Positions 42,794-51,838 of a stretch of 64,000 nucleotides of DNA are shown here, in pieces; position 1 is the stretch's first letter; every line of letters begins with the position of its first letter. Both the position numbers and the translations under genes were made by a program. The notes under the pieces are model-generated. The model worked only from the letters and a program-made list of their open reading frames with translations, did not search any database and was not told the origin of the DNA. The stretch is from Hwangdonia lutea (GTDB lineage: Bacteria > Bacteroidota > Bacteroidia > Flavobacteriales > Flavobacteriaceae): NCBI RefSeq assembly GCF_032814565.1, contig NZ_CP136521.1, positions 1,956,501 to 2,020,500 of the forward strand, given 5' to 3'.

Positions 42794-42872
42794 TAATTGG
42801 GGTGCTTAAAGGTAAAGCTAGCTGAGATTATACCCATTGTACTTAGTCGGATAATGCCAACTGAAGGAATTA
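42794..42872 (+). ncRNA. TPP riboswitch aptamer (orphan)
   Basis: The thiamin pyrophosphate aptamer is recognisable by its conserved parts in order. P1 is TAATT (42794-42798) with AATTA (42868-42872). GGGGTGC follows, then a P3 hairpin GCTT/AAGC and the pyrimidine-binding CTGAGA (42822-42827). ACCC closes P2, and the pyrophosphate-binding loop is GGATAATGCC. P5 carries one C-A mismatch (GTCGG with CCAAC). A terminator follows after 8 bases. No thiamin gene follows on this strand: the next gene (uspA-like) is convergent and the next sense gene is rimP, about 1 kb away. Confidence 0.85.
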
Positions 42873-42880
42873 GGATATTA

Positions 42881-42923
42881 AAGGGAATTAAGATGTAAAA
42901 AATCTGTTAATTCCCTTTTTTTT
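42881..42923. terminator. Terminator behind the TPP riboswitch
   Basis: AAGGGAATTAA (42881-42891) pairs with TTAATTCCCTT (42907-42917), followed by T8. The 3' arm could instead pair with AAGGAATTA of the P1 strand, so aptamer and terminator compete as in a normal expression platform. The same hairpin overlaps the end of the convergent stress-protein gene. Confidence 0.88.
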
Positions 42924-43746
42924 AGATCTTAAAAGTAATCACCGGTCGTTTCGCGTGGTTTACCAAATCTTCACTAATGCTGCCGTTAAAAAAATGAGAA
43001 ATGCCTTGTCTGCCGTGGGTACTCATTCCAATTAAGCCGGCTTTAATCGATTTTGAAAAATTCATTATGCCTTTTTCAATACTTAAATCGTTATAGATAT
43101 TGGTAGTGTAATTGTTGGATTTATTGGTTTCAATAAAGGTGTTCATTCTATCGTTTGCCTTTGCCGATGTTACAAATTTATGGGGTGTATTTACCATGAG
43201 CAAATGCATTTTGGCGCCTAAAATTTGGGCAAATCCAAGGGCCTTTTGGTATGGTATTTTGCTTTCTTCTTTAAAATCAGATGCAAAAACAAAATCCTTT
43301 ACCTTAAATTTTTCATGCTTGTTTTTAATCACGAGCACCGGAGTTTCAGAGGTGCGCACCACTTTTTCGGTATTGCTCCCAATAAGCATTTCTCGCAAAC
43401 CGCTTACACCGTTTGAGCCCATAACAACCAAATCGATATGGTGTTTTTTGCAGGTTTGAAAAATGCCCTTAAATATTTCGTGTAAATCCACATGTTCGTG
43501 CACAACCAAATCTTTTAAGTAAGGTTTGGCTTTTAAATCCTTGAATTGTTTGTTGGCCAACTTCATAAAATAAATGGCCTCGGGCAAATTGTTGTAACTG
43601 CTTAACGCATCAACCTTGTGCATCGGTATTTCAACTATGTGAAGCAAATGAATTTCGCAGTGGTGTTGCTTAGCTAATTGCGCGGCAACTTTTAATGCGT
43701 TTTCTGCTTGCTCGGAAAAATCGGTAGGGACAAGTATTTTTTTCAT
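42922..43746 (-). CDS. Tandem universal stress protein (two UspA domains)
   Basis: The 274-residue protein starts at the ATG at 43746 (MKKILVPTDFSEQAENALKVA, the standard Usp start); the longer frame adds 18 unrelated residues. Two Usp domains are present, about 1-145 and 150-274. Each ends in the nucleotide-binding signature: GSNGVSGLREMLIGSNTEKV in the first and GMSTHGRQGISHFFNGSISE in the second. The arrangement is typical of Bacteroidota. ATP binding is likely; the role in stress survival is known only in general terms. Confidence 0.92.
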   Translation of the reverse strand: MKKILVPTDFSEQAENALKVAAQLAKQHHCEIHLLHIVEIPMHKVDALSSYNNLPEAIYFMKLANKQFKDLKAKPYLKDLVVHEHVDLHEIFKGIFQTCKKHHIDLVVMGSNGVSGLREMLIGSNTEKVVRTSETPVLVIKNKHEKFKVKDFVFASDFKEESKIPYQKALGFAQILGAKMHLLMVNTPHKFVTSAKANDRMNTFIETNKSNNYTTNIYNDLSIEKGIMNFSKSIKAGLIGMSTHGRQGISHFFNGSISEDLVNHAKRPVITFKI

Positions 43747-43811
43747 GGTTTTAATGTTCGAGATGCTTATAAATTTATAAATTAATACTTTAAAAATCAA
43801 TTAAAAAATTA

Positions 43812-43872
43812 TATATTTGCACCGTTGAAAGGCAAACTAAGATAATGAGGGGACGGGAAGTCCCCTCTTTTT
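43812..43872 (+). promoter_or_regulatory. Promoter and attenuator-like leader of rimP-nusA-infB
   Basis: A -7 box TATATTTG (43812-43819, full consensus) is followed by a short leader and an intrinsic-terminator hairpin, GAGGGGAC (43847-43854) with GTCCCCTC (43860-43867) and T5. It sits just 10 nt before the rimP start codon at 43882. A terminator between promoter and first gene implies conditional read-through. As nusA is in the operon, feedback by NusA is a natural hypothesis. Confidence 0.65.
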
Positions 43873-43881
43873 ATACTAAAA

Positions 43882-44343
43882 ATGTTTAAAAATACCGTTA
43901 CAGAATTACTTGAAAAAGCATTGGTGGAACGCCCAGATTTATTCCTGATTGATTTCTCTATTGATAGCAGCAATCACATCAAGATAATCATTGATGGCGA
44001 TAATGGGGTTTTAGTTGAAGACTGCATGTTCATCAGCAGAGCCATCGAGCATAATTTGGATAGGGAAGAACAGGATTTTTCCTTAGAGGTTATGTCGGCT
44101 GGTGCCACGGCGCCCTTGGTTCATAATCGGCAGTATGCAAAAAATATAAAAAGAACCCTGGAAGTAAGAACAGCATCTGATAAAATAGAAGGGGTTCTTA
44201 CCGAAGCTACCGATGACACGATAAAATTAGAGTGGAAAGTTAGGGAGCCCAAACCCGTAGGAAAAGGCAAAATAACGGTAAAGAAAGAAGCAAATATTGC
44301 TTATAAAGATATTGTAGAAGCAAAAGTTATGATTAAATTTTAA
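43882..44343 (+). CDS. rimP: Ribosome maturation factor RimP
   Basis: This 153-residue protein is needed for 30S assembly. It has an N-terminal alpha/beta domain (LIDFSIDSSNHIKIIIDGDNGVLVEDCMFISRAIE) and a C-terminal SH3-like barrel (GVLTEATDDTIKLEWKVRE), with the conserved YSLEVMSAG motif seen here as FSLEVMSAG. It is followed 9 bp later by nusA and then infB, the classical bacterial order. Expression probably passes through the leader hairpin just upstream. Confidence 0.95.
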   Translation: MFKNTVTELLEKALVERPDLFLIDFSIDSSNHIKIIIDGDNGVLVEDCMFISRAIEHNLDREEQDFSLEVMSAGATAPLVHNRQYAKNIKRTLEVRTASDKIEGVLTEATDDTIKLEWKVREPKPVGKGKITVKKEANIAYKDIVEAKVMIKF

Positions 44344-44352
44344 TTCAGATTT

Positions 44353-45585
44353 ATGGAAAATATAGCGTTAATTGAATCGTTTTCAGAATTCAAAGACGAT
44401 AAGTTAATTGACAGAGTAACGTTAATGGCTATTTTAGAGGATGTATTTAGAAGTGCTTTAAAAAAGAAATATGGCGACGACGATAATTTCGATATTATTG
44501 TAAACCCAGATAAAGGCGATTTAGAGATTTGGAGAAATAGAGTAGTGGTTGCTGATGGCGAGGTTGAAGATCCAAATCAAGAAATATCATTAACTGAAGC
44601 TCGTAAAATAGAGCCGGATTTTGAGGTGGGTGAAGATGTGTCAGAAGAAGTAAAACTTATAGATCTTGGAAGACGTGCTATTTTAGCGTTGCGTCAAAAT
44701 TTAATCTCTAAAATCCATGAGCACGACAATACCATTATCTATAAGCATTTTAAAGATTTAGTAGGCGAGATTTATACGGCCGAAGTGCATCATATTCGCC
44801 ACAGAGCCGTTATTTTATTGGATGATGAAGGGAATGAAATCGTGTTGCCAAAAGACCGACAAATACCTTCGGATTTCTTTAGAAAAGGCGATAATGTTCG
44901 TGGCGTCATTGATAGTGTAGAGCTTAAAGGCGCTAAACCAACCATTATCATGTCCAGAAGTTCGCCTAAGTTTTTAGAAAAATTATTCGAACAGGAAATC
45001 CCGGAAGTTTTCGATGGTTTAATAACCATTAAAAACGTGGTGAGAATCCCAGGGGAAAAAGCCAAAGTGGCTGTCGATTCTTATGATGATAGAATTGATC
45101 CCGTTGGTGCCTGTGTAGGTATGAAAGGTTCAAGAATTCACGGCATTGTGCGTGAGTTAGGAAACGAAAACATCGACGTTATAAACTATACAAACAACCT
45201 GCAACTTTACGTAACTAGAGCGTTAAGTCCAGCACGGGTAACATCGGTTAAGTTAAATGAAGACACAAAACGTGCCGAGGTTATTTTAAAGCCAGAAGAG
45301 GTAAGTAAAGCCATTGGTAGAGGTGGTCATAACATCCGTTTGGCAGGACAACTAACTGGTTTCGAGATTGATGTGCTAAGAGAAGGAGCAGAAGAAGATG
45401 TAGAGTTGAGAGAGTTTTCCGATGAAATCGAATCTTGGATTATAGACGAGTTTAGCAAAGCTGGATTAGACACAGCAAAAAGCATTTTAGAACAAGATGT
45501 GGTAGATTTAGTTAAACGAACAGATTTAGAAGAAGAAACAATTAATGATGTTCTTAGAATTTTAAGAGAAGAATTCGAAGAATAA
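44353..45585 (+). CDS. nusA: Transcription termination/antitermination factor NusA
   Basis: The 410-residue protein is shorter than E. coli NusA (495) because it lacks the C-terminal acidic repeats, as usual outside Proteobacteria. The N-terminal polymerase-binding domain runs to about residue 125, then an S1 domain (VGEIYTAEVHHIRHRAVILLDDEGNEIVLP). Two KH domains follow, with the conserved PVGACVGMKGSRIHGIVREL and EVSKAIGRGGHNIRLAGQLTG. It is in an operon with rimP and infB. Confidence 0.96.
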   Translation: MENIALIESFSEFKDDKLIDRVTLMAILEDVFRSALKKKYGDDDNFDIIVNPDKGDLEIWRNRVVVADGEVEDPNQEISLTEARKIEPDFEVGEDVSEEVKLIDLGRRAILALRQNLISKIHEHDNTIIYKHFKDLVGEIYTAEVHHIRHRAVILLDDEGNEIVLPKDRQIPSDFFRKGDNVRGVIDSVELKGAKPTIIMSRSSPKFLEKLFEQEIPEVFDGLITIKNVVRIPGEKAKVAVDSYDDRIDPVGACVGMKGSRIHGIVRELGNENIDVINYTNNLQLYVTRALSPARVTSVKLNEDTKRAEVILKPEEVSKAIGRGGHNIRLAGQLTGFEIDVLREGAEEDVELREFSDEIESWIIDEFSKAGLDTAKSILEQDVVDLVKRTDLEEETINDVLRILREEFEE

Positions 45586-45648
45586 ATACCCATTTAATTT
45601 TATGATTGAATAGGTATAATATATATTTGAGTATTTTAAAGGCAATTT

Positions 45649-48390
45649 ATGGCTGAAACAATTAGATTAAATAAAGTATTACGCGAGCTTAACATCTCTT
45701 TAGATCGTGCCGTGGAATTTTTGGATTCCAAAGGTGTCGAAATAGAGAAGCGCCCTACTACAAAAATTTCTGAAGAGACTTATAAAATTCTTTCAGACGA
45801 ATTTGAAACAGATGCTAATAAAAAAGTAGCATCTCAAGAAGTTAGTGAGGCTAAGCAAAAAGAGAAGGATATGTTGCGCGAACAACGCGAGCGTGAACTT
45901 GAAGAAAAGCAAAAACGAGCAGCCCAAAAACAAGAAGTTGTAAAAGCAGCTAAAACACTTTCTGGACCAAAAACAGTTGGTAAAATTGATTTAGACCCTA
46001 AAAAGAAAGAAGAACCACTTGCTAAAAAAGAAGAGGTAGTTCCAGAAGCGCCAAAGGAAAAAGCTAAAGCAGCTGTAAAAGAAGAAAAAGCGCAGCCTGA
46101 TAAAGCCAAAAAAACTGAGCCAAAAAAGGAAAAAGCTTCAAAAGAAAAGGAAAAGGAAACCCCTAAAAAGGTAAATGTTACTGATGACCAAGAAGTTGTT
46201 GTTGAAGAAAAAGTAGAAACCCAATACAAAAAACTTTCCGGTCCAAAAATTGCTGGCGATAAAATTGATTTATCTCAGTTTAATAAACCTAAGAAAAAGA
46301 AAGAAGACAAGAAAACCGACGCTAAAAAAGACGACGGAGCAGCCCATAAGAAAAAGCGTCGCCGTATTAGTAAAGCCGGTGCTCCAGGGGCTGGAGGCGG
46401 AAACGCTTCAAGAGGTAAGAACGATAGGTTTAAAGGGAAACCCGGAGCCGGAAAAGGCAGACGAAACATTGTTAAAGAAGAGCCTAGTGAAGAAGATGTA
46501 AAAAAACAAGTGCGCGAAACACTTGAAAAACTTCAAGGCAAAACAAGCAAAGGTAAAGGTGCCAAATACAGAAGAGATAAAAGAGATCAACACAGGGAGC
46601 AAACCGAGATTGATGAGCAAATAGAAGCGGCAGAAAGCAAAATCCTTAAAGTTACGGAGTTCGTAACTGCAAACGAAGTCGCTACTATGATGGACGTGAG
46701 TGTAACTCAAATTATTTCGGCATGTATGTCTTTAGGGATGATGGTTACCATGAATCAGCGATTAGACGCTGAAACCTTATCTATCGTAGCTGAAGAATTC
46801 GGATATAAAGTGGAATTTGTTACAGCCGATATAGAGGAATCTATTGAAGAGGTTGAAGACAAACCAGAGGATTTAGAGCCACGTGCACCAATTGTAACCG
46901 TTATGGGGCATGTCGATCACGGTAAAACCTCGCTTCTCGATTATATTCGTCAAGAAAATGTAATTGCTGGCGAGTCGGGTGGCATCACCCAGCATATTGG
47001 GGCCTATGGTGTACAATTGGAAAATGGTCAAAAAATTGCCTTTTTAGACACACCTGGTCACGAAGCCTTTACCGCTATGCGTGCTCGTGGAGCGCAAGTT
47101 ACAGACATTGCCATTATTGTGGCTGCGGCCGATGATGATATTATGCCACAAACAAAAGAAGCCATTTCGCATGCACAAGCAGCGGGAGTGCCCATTGTTT
47201 TTGCTATAAATAAAATTGATTTACCAACTGCAAACCCTGAAAAAATTAAAGAAGGTTTAGCGCAAATGAACCTGCTTGTTGAAGATTGGGGCGGTAAAGT
47301 TCAATCGCACGATATTTCAGCTAAAAAAGGAACAGGCGTTAAAGAGTTGTTGGAAAAAGTATTGCTCGAAGCCGAATTATTAGAGCTTACGGCAAACCCT
47401 AATAAATTGGCACAAGGAACCGTTGTTGAAGCCTTTCTGGATAAGGGACGTGGTTATGTATCGACAATCTTGGTGCAATCCGGAACCTTGAAAATTGGCG
47501 ATTATGTACTGGCAGGTCAGCATAGTGGGAAAGTTAAAGCGATGCACGATGAGCGTGGAAATGATATTTCTGAAGCGGGGCCATCAACACCGGTATCCAT
47601 TTTAGGATTAGACGGTGCGCCACAAGCGGGTGATAAGTTTAATGTATTTGAAGATGAACGTGAAGCCAAACAAATTGCTTCGAAACGAGCTCAATTACAG
47701 CGTGAGCAATCCGTTAGAACGCAACGCCATATTACATTGGATGAAATTGGTCGTCGTATAGCATTGGGCGATTTCCAAGAATTGAACATTATCCTAAAAG
47801 GCGATGTAGATGGTTCGGTGGAAGCGCTTACGGATTCCTTCCAAAAATTATCAACGGAAGAAATTCATGTAAACATCATCCATAAAGGGGTTGGTGCGAT
47901 AACTGAAAGTGACGTGTTGTTGGCAACAGCCTCTGATGCCATTATCATTGGGTTTAATGTTCGTCCTGTTGGAAATGCAAGAATGATTGCCGACAAAGAA
48001 GAAATCGATATTAGAACTTACTCTATTATCTACGATGCCATTAACGATCTTAAAGACGCTATGGAAGGCATGTTATCTCCAGAGCTTAAAGAAGAAATTA
48101 CAGGTACGGCAGAAATTAGAGAGATATTTAAAGTTTCTAAGGTTGGTAGTATTGCAGGTTGTATGGTTACCAATGGTAAAATACTTAGAAGTTCAAGTAT
48201 TCGACTGATTCGCGACGGTGTGGTTGTATATACAGGTGAATTAGCATCGTTAAAACGATTTAAGGACGATGTAAAAGAAGTATCAAAAGGATACGACTGT
48301 GGTATGCAAATTAAAAACTACAACGATATTAAGGAAGGCGATGTTATTGAAGCATTCCACGAAGTTGAGGTTAAAAAGAAGTTGAAATAA
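45649..48390 (+). CDS. infB: Translation initiation factor IF-2
   Basis: This GTPase brings fMet-tRNA to the 30S subunit. It has 913 residues: an N-terminal IF2N helix ([25 protein letters not shown]), a long Lys/Glu-rich linker (about 60-330), a second IF2N-like segment, then the G domain. The G domain has [20 protein letters not shown] and NKIDL, and domains II-IV end in [27 protein letters not shown]. It is the last gene of the unit, closed by the terminator at 48436-48465. Confidence 0.97.
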   Translation: MAETIRLNKVLRELNISLDRAVEFLDSKGVEIEKRPTTKISEETYKILSDEFETDANKKVASQEVSEAKQKEKDMLREQRERELEEKQKRAAQKQEVVKAAKTLSGPKTVGKIDLDPKKKEEPLAKKEEVVPEAPKEKAKAAVKEEKAQPDKAKKTEPKKEKASKEKEKETPKKVNVTDDQEVVVEEKVETQYKKLSGPKIAGDKIDLSQFNKPKKKKEDKKTDAKKDDGAAHKKKRRRISKAGAPGAGGGNASRGKNDRFKGKPGAGKGRRNIVKEEPSEEDVKKQVRETLEKLQGKTSKGKGAKYRRDKRDQHREQTEIDEQIEAAESKILKVTEFVTANEVATMMDVSVTQIISACMSLGMMVTMNQRLDAETLSIVAEEFGYKVEFVTADIEESIEEVEDKPEDLEPRAPIVTVMGHVDHGKTSLLDYIRQENVIAGESGGITQHIGAYGVQLENGQKIAFLDTPGHEAFTAMRARGAQVTDIAIIVAAADDDIMPQTKEAISHAQAAGVPIVFAINKIDLPTANPEKIKEGLAQMNLLVEDWGGKVQSHDISAKKGTGVKELLEKVLLEAELLELTANPNKLAQGTVVEAFLDKGRGYVSTILVQSGTLKIGDYVLAGQHSGKVKAMHDERGNDISEAGPSTPVSILGLDGAPQAGDKFNVFEDEREAKQIASKRAQLQREQSVRTQRHITLDEIGRRIALGDFQELNIILKGDVDGSVEALTDSFQKLSTEEIHVNIIHKGVGAITESDVLLATASDAIIIGFNVRPVGNARMIADKEEIDIRTYSIIYDAINDLKDAMEGMLSPELKEEITGTAEIREIFKVSKVGSIAGCMVTNGKILRSSSIRLIRDGVVVYTGELASLKRFKDDVKEVSKGYDCGMQIKNYNDIKEGDVIEAFHEVEVKKKLK

Positions 48391-48435
48391 TTCAACAATT
48401 TTAAAATAAACGTACCATACAAATGGTATTAAATT

Positions 48436-48467
48436 AAAAGGCACTTTTGTACAAAAGTGCCTTTTTT
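48436..48467 (+). terminator. Terminator of infB
   Basis: This is a perfect 15-bp arm palindrome: AAAAGGCACTTTTGT directly followed by its complement, then extra T. Confidence 0.9.
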
Positions 48468-48515
48468 GTTTTACCTTAATGGTGTATTAATTTTCTTAAT
48501 TAAAAATTATAAATC

Positions 48516-49103
48516 ATGAAAAAAAAAATTACACTTTTATCACTATTACTATGTTTAAGTTTTAGTAATTCCACTCAAGCGCAATCTGATCCATTTATAG
48601 GTCAAATCTCAATGTTTGCAGGCAATTTTGCTCCAAGAGGTTGGGCGTTTTGCGATGGGCAACTTTTACCAATAAGCCAATATTCAGCCCTGTTTTCCAT
48701 TTTAGGGACGACCTACGGAGGTGATGGACGCACAACATTTGCATTGCCAGATTTACGAGGTAGAGTGCCCATGCATAACGGTAACGGGCCTGGGTTGACC
48801 AGCAGACAATTGGGGCAAAAGTTTGGCTCAGAAACAAACACACTCACTGTTAACCAAATGCCGTCGCATTCGCATACAGTAAATGCTGTTACAGAAGACG
48901 GCAACCAATCGGTGCCAATAGGTAATTTGCCAGCAGGCACCAAAGTATTGGATAAAGAATACTCTAATGCAGCTTCAAATACAACCATGAATGCAAACAT
49001 GATTAATGCTAGCGGTAACAATCAACCAGTTAACAATATACAGCCTGTTTTGGTAATAAACTATATTATTGCGCTTCAAGGTGTTTATCCATCTCGTAAT
49101 TAA
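48516..49103 (+). CDS. Secreted phage-tail-collar-type protein (MdpB-like)
   Basis: The 195-residue protein has a Sec signal peptide (LSLLLCLSFSNSTQAQS) and then a tail collar domain: FIGQISMFAGNFAPRGWAFCDGQLLPISQYSALFSILGTTYGGDGRTTFALPDLRGRVP. The later NQMPSHSHTV and QPVLVINYIIALQG are also diagnostic. The family includes phage tail fibre parts and the so-called microcystin-dependent proteins. There is no other phage gene around, and the signal peptide points to export, so this is a domesticated surface protein. The T9SS cargo gene follows 13 bp later. Confidence 0.88.
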   Translation: MKKKITLLSLLLCLSFSNSTQAQSDPFIGQISMFAGNFAPRGWAFCDGQLLPISQYSALFSILGTTYGGDGRTTFALPDLRGRVPMHNGNGPGLTSRQLGQKFGSETNTLTVNQMPSHSHTVNAVTEDGNQSVPIGNLPAGTKVLDKEYSNAASNTTMNANMINASGNNQPVNNIQPVLVINYIIALQGVYPSRN

Positions 49104-49116
49104 TTGCTTTTAAAAG

Positions 49117-49803
49117 ATGAAAAACTATATATCAATACTTTTTATGGTAGGCTTTTCTACTATATGCTTTGCTCAAATTACATTTAATGGTTGTCACCCA
49201 TTGTTTGATGATCAAGATTTTATATTCACTGAAATCAGTACTGATGCCACAGGAAGAAACGTGTTTGAAACGATTCCTATTGATGGCAACCAACCCTGTA
49301 GTGGTGTTGGTATATGTGAGTTCAGAATTTCTTGGAATAATGTTGAAAATCGTTGGGAGTTTATAGCGGATGACGGAACCGGAGACTTTTCATCCCCGTT
49401 TTTAATTTATACCAATTCTGAAGCTTCAACTCCTAATCCACCAAGTTTGAATTTAGGAACTTGGGTTGAAAATGCAAGTGTTACAAGTGGCGATTGCGGC
49501 GGTGATTTAACCACAACAAATGCCACTCTTACGGGTGATGTTCAAGATACCACTTTGGGTGTTGATGTGTTGGGTTTAGAAAGTAGAGTAATGCTATACC
49601 CTAATCCAGCCAATGAAATTATACATATAAACCATAAAGGGTATGACATCGATAATGTGGCTATTTACAATGTGATAGGAAAACTGGTTTTAGATGCCAA
49701 AGTTTCAAGGAGCATTGATGTGTCCAAATTTAATTCCGGGCTGTATTTTGTTCGGATTCGAATTGAGAATCAAGAGCTTGTAAAAAAGCTTCTCATTAAG
49801 TAA
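49117..49803 (+). CDS. Secreted protein with type IX C-terminal sorting domain
   Basis: The 228-residue protein has a signal peptide (YISILFMVGFSTICFAQ) and a Cys-containing domain of unknown family (residues 20-140). Its last 75 or so residues are a type A T9SS sorting domain: VMLYPNPANEIIHINHKG, then VAIYNVIGKLV and FNSGLYFVRI, ending KKLLIK. It would cross the outer membrane through the type IX system and be anchored or released there. It is probably in one unit with the tail-collar gene and closed by the terminator at 49807. Confidence 0.88.
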   Translation: MKNYISILFMVGFSTICFAQITFNGCHPLFDDQDFIFTEISTDATGRNVFETIPIDGNQPCSGVGICEFRISWNNVENRWEFIADDGTGDFSSPFLIYTNSEASTPNPPSLNLGTWVENASVTSGDCGGDLTTTNATLTGDVQDTTLGVDVLGLESRVMLYPNPANEIIHINHKGYDIDNVAIYNVIGKLVLDAKVSRSIDVSKFNSGLYFVRIRIENQELVKKLLIK

Positions 49804-49806
49804 AAT

Positions 49807-49834
49807 AAAAAGCGACCAATTGGTCGCTTTTTTT
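49807..49834. terminator. Terminator after the T9SS cargo gene
   Basis: AGCGACCAA/TTGGTCGCT is a perfect palindrome (centre 49820/49821) flanked by A and T runs, so it works on both strands and also faces the convergent SPOR gene. Confidence 0.88.
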
Positions 49835-49856
49835 ATTTTCATGAAATTATTATAGT

Positions 49857-50246
49857 TTATTTTTTAGGCCTAAAGATAAATGCATTTGGGAAGTTTTTTT
49901 TAATTCTTTTTAATGCTCTATCGGCCTCCAAACGGGTTCTAAAATTGCCCGCCCAAATTTTAAAGTTTGGGGTGTCAAAAACAATTTTAGAGTGCCAATC
50001 GCTATAGTTGGAATGGAATTCTTTTTGAGCCGCATTAGCCCCTGCACGACTCCCATTATAAATTTGTATTTTGTACCTATTTGGAGCATCTTCGTCTTTA
50101 TTTAGCTCTTTTTTAAGGGCTAACAAATTAGAAATATTTTTATCCTGATTTATGGTAATATGTCCTTCTTGAGCATAGAAACTTGTTGAGACGAGCATAA
50201 AACAGATAGCAGATAATAAGTTGATTTTTAATTTTAACACCTTCAT
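49857..50246 (-). CDS. SPOR-domain protein
   Basis: The 129-residue protein has a signal peptide (LLSAICFMLVSTSFYAQ) and a C-terminal SPOR domain (NRYKIQIYNGSRAGANAAQKEF, then FKIWAGNFRTRLEADRALKRIKKNFPNAFIF). SPOR domains bind denuded peptidoglycan strands, often at the division site. The signal peptide has no lipobox, so the protein is likely periplasmic. It is divergent from actA. Confidence 0.88.
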   Translation of the reverse strand: MKVLKLKINLLSAICFMLVSTSFYAQEGHITINQDKNISNLLALKKELNKDEDAPNRYKIQIYNGSRAGANAAQKEFHSNYSDWHSKIVFDTPNFKIWAGNFRTRLEADRALKRIKKNFPNAFIFRPKK

Positions 50247-50370
50247 TCTTTAAATTTATTTCTACAAATGTATACGTTATTAACTTAATTATGGTTGTTT
50301 TTATTATTTAGAATCTCTCTAAATTATCAATTAACACTTCTGTAACATTTCTAAAATCGACTTTTAATAT

Positions 50371-50378
50371 TACTTTTG
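50371..50378 (+). promoter_or_regulatory. -7 box of the act-cox operon
   Basis: TACTTTTG matches TAnnTTTG 42 nt before the first ATG of actA; the -33 TTG is not seen. Confidence 0.45.
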
Positions 50379-50419
50379 CGAGAGAATTTTTTAACTGTTT
50401 TTTTTTCAATTTTTATTAA

Positions 50420-51763
50420 ATGAAAAAATCATACCAAAGTTTAGAAGTTAATTTAACCAACAATATGATACAGGTAATTTACCGTAAACTAACCACAAAT
50501 AGTCTTCGTTTGGGGTTTGTTGTTTTACTAGCATTTACAACGGCTCTTACGGCTCAAGAAGGTGATCCTGCAAAAGGAAAATCGTTGTTTAATTCCAACT
50601 GTGCTGCTTGTCATACTTTAGACAAGAAAATGACAGGGCCTGCCCTAAGGCATATTGAGCAGCGTTTGGCAGACGATGAAGGCCTCGATAGAGAATGGCT
50701 GTACACGTGGATTAAAAACAGCGCCGGTATGGTTAAATCTGGCGATGCTTATGCGAACAAGATTTACGACGAGTACAATGGCGCAGCAATGACTGCCTTT
50801 CCTCAACTTTCAAACGAAGATATAGATCACATCTTAGCGTATACTGCCGAAGAAAAGAAAGCTCCGGTTGTAGCTGAAACTGCAGCTGCAGAGGGTGGTG
50901 CCGGTGGAGAAACCGGAGGTGTTTCAAACGAGATTATTTTAGGGGCGTTAACCATTTTGTTTATGCTATTGGCTGCAGGTTTATTTGTGGTTAATAAAAC
51001 ATTGCGCAGATTTGCCGCCGCCCAAAATATCGATTTTGAAGAAGATTCAAAAAGAAAGCCTTTGTGGAAAGCCTTTGTGCAAAATCAATTTTTAATGCTG
51101 GTAGTGTCTATATTCTTTTTGTTGGCCAGTGCGTATTTTGTATTTGGCTATTTAATGCAAATTGGTGTAGATCAGGGTTACGAGCCTGTGCAGCCTATTC
51201 ATTACTCGCACAAAATACACGCAGGCGATAATGGTATAGACTGTAAATACTGTCACTCATCAGCGAGAACTTCGAAACATTCTGGAATTCCATCTTTAAA
51301 TGTTTGTATGAATTGCCACAAATCAATTTATGAAGTAGCTCCTGAAACTCAGGCCGAGGGTAAAAAAATAGGCGTAGATTATAATGCCGAAATTAAAAAG
51401 CTTTATGCCGCAGTAGGTTGGGATGATGAAGAGCAGCAGTACACGGGAGAAACCCAACCAGTTAAATGGGTGCGTATACATAACTTACCAGATTTTGTAT
51501 ATTTCAATCATTCACAACACGTAACGGTTGCGGGAATCGAGTGTCAAACTTGTCACGGTCCTGTTGAAGAGATGGAAGTGATGTATCAGCATGCGCCATT
51601 AACCATGGGCTGGTGTGTTGATTGCCATAGAACATCGAATGTAAACGTAAAAGACAATGCTTACTATACTAAAATTCATGAAGAATTATCGAAAAAATAT
51701 GGTGTAGATAAGTTGACGCCTGCTCAAATGGGAGCATTGGAGTGTGGTAAATGTCATTATTAA
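50420..51763 (+). CDS. actA: Alternative complex III subunit A, six-heme cytochrome c
   Basis: The 447-residue multi-heme subunit of the quinol:electron acceptor oxidoreductase (ACIII) has six CxxCH motifs. CAACH is in an N-terminal class I-like domain (residues 45-155). CKYCH, CMNCH, CQTCH, CVDCH and a final CGKCHY at the C-terminus form the ActA-type multi-heme domain. A transmembrane helix near residue 175 and another near 225 separate the two. The start could also be the internal ATG at 50465, which gives a cleaner signal (RLGFVVLLAFTTALTAQ). Confidence 0.92.
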   Translation: MKKSYQSLEVNLTNNMIQVIYRKLTTNSLRLGFVVLLAFTTALTAQEGDPAKGKSLFNSNCAACHTLDKKMTGPALRHIEQRLADDEGLDREWLYTWIKNSAGMVKSGDAYANKIYDEYNGAAMTAFPQLSNEDIDHILAYTAEEKKAPVVAETAAAEGGAGGETGGVSNEIILGALTILFMLLAAGLFVVNKTLRRFAAAQNIDFEEDSKRKPLWKAFVQNQFLMLVVSIFFLLASAYFVFGYLMQIGVDQGYEPVQPIHYSHKIHAGDNGIDCKYCHSSARTSKHSGIPSLNVCMNCHKSIYEVAPETQAEGKKIGVDYNAEIKKLYAAVGWDDEEQQYTGETQPVKWVRIHNLPDFVYFNHSQHVTVAGIECQTCHGPVEEMEVMYQHAPLTMGWCVDCHRTSNVNVKDNAYYTKIHEELSKKYGVDKLTPAQMGALECGKCHY

Positions 51764-51838
51764 TAAATGAAAAACAAGTTATAGTTTTAGGTAACCGCCA
51801 ATAACTCATAACTAACAACTAATAACTATTTAATAAAT

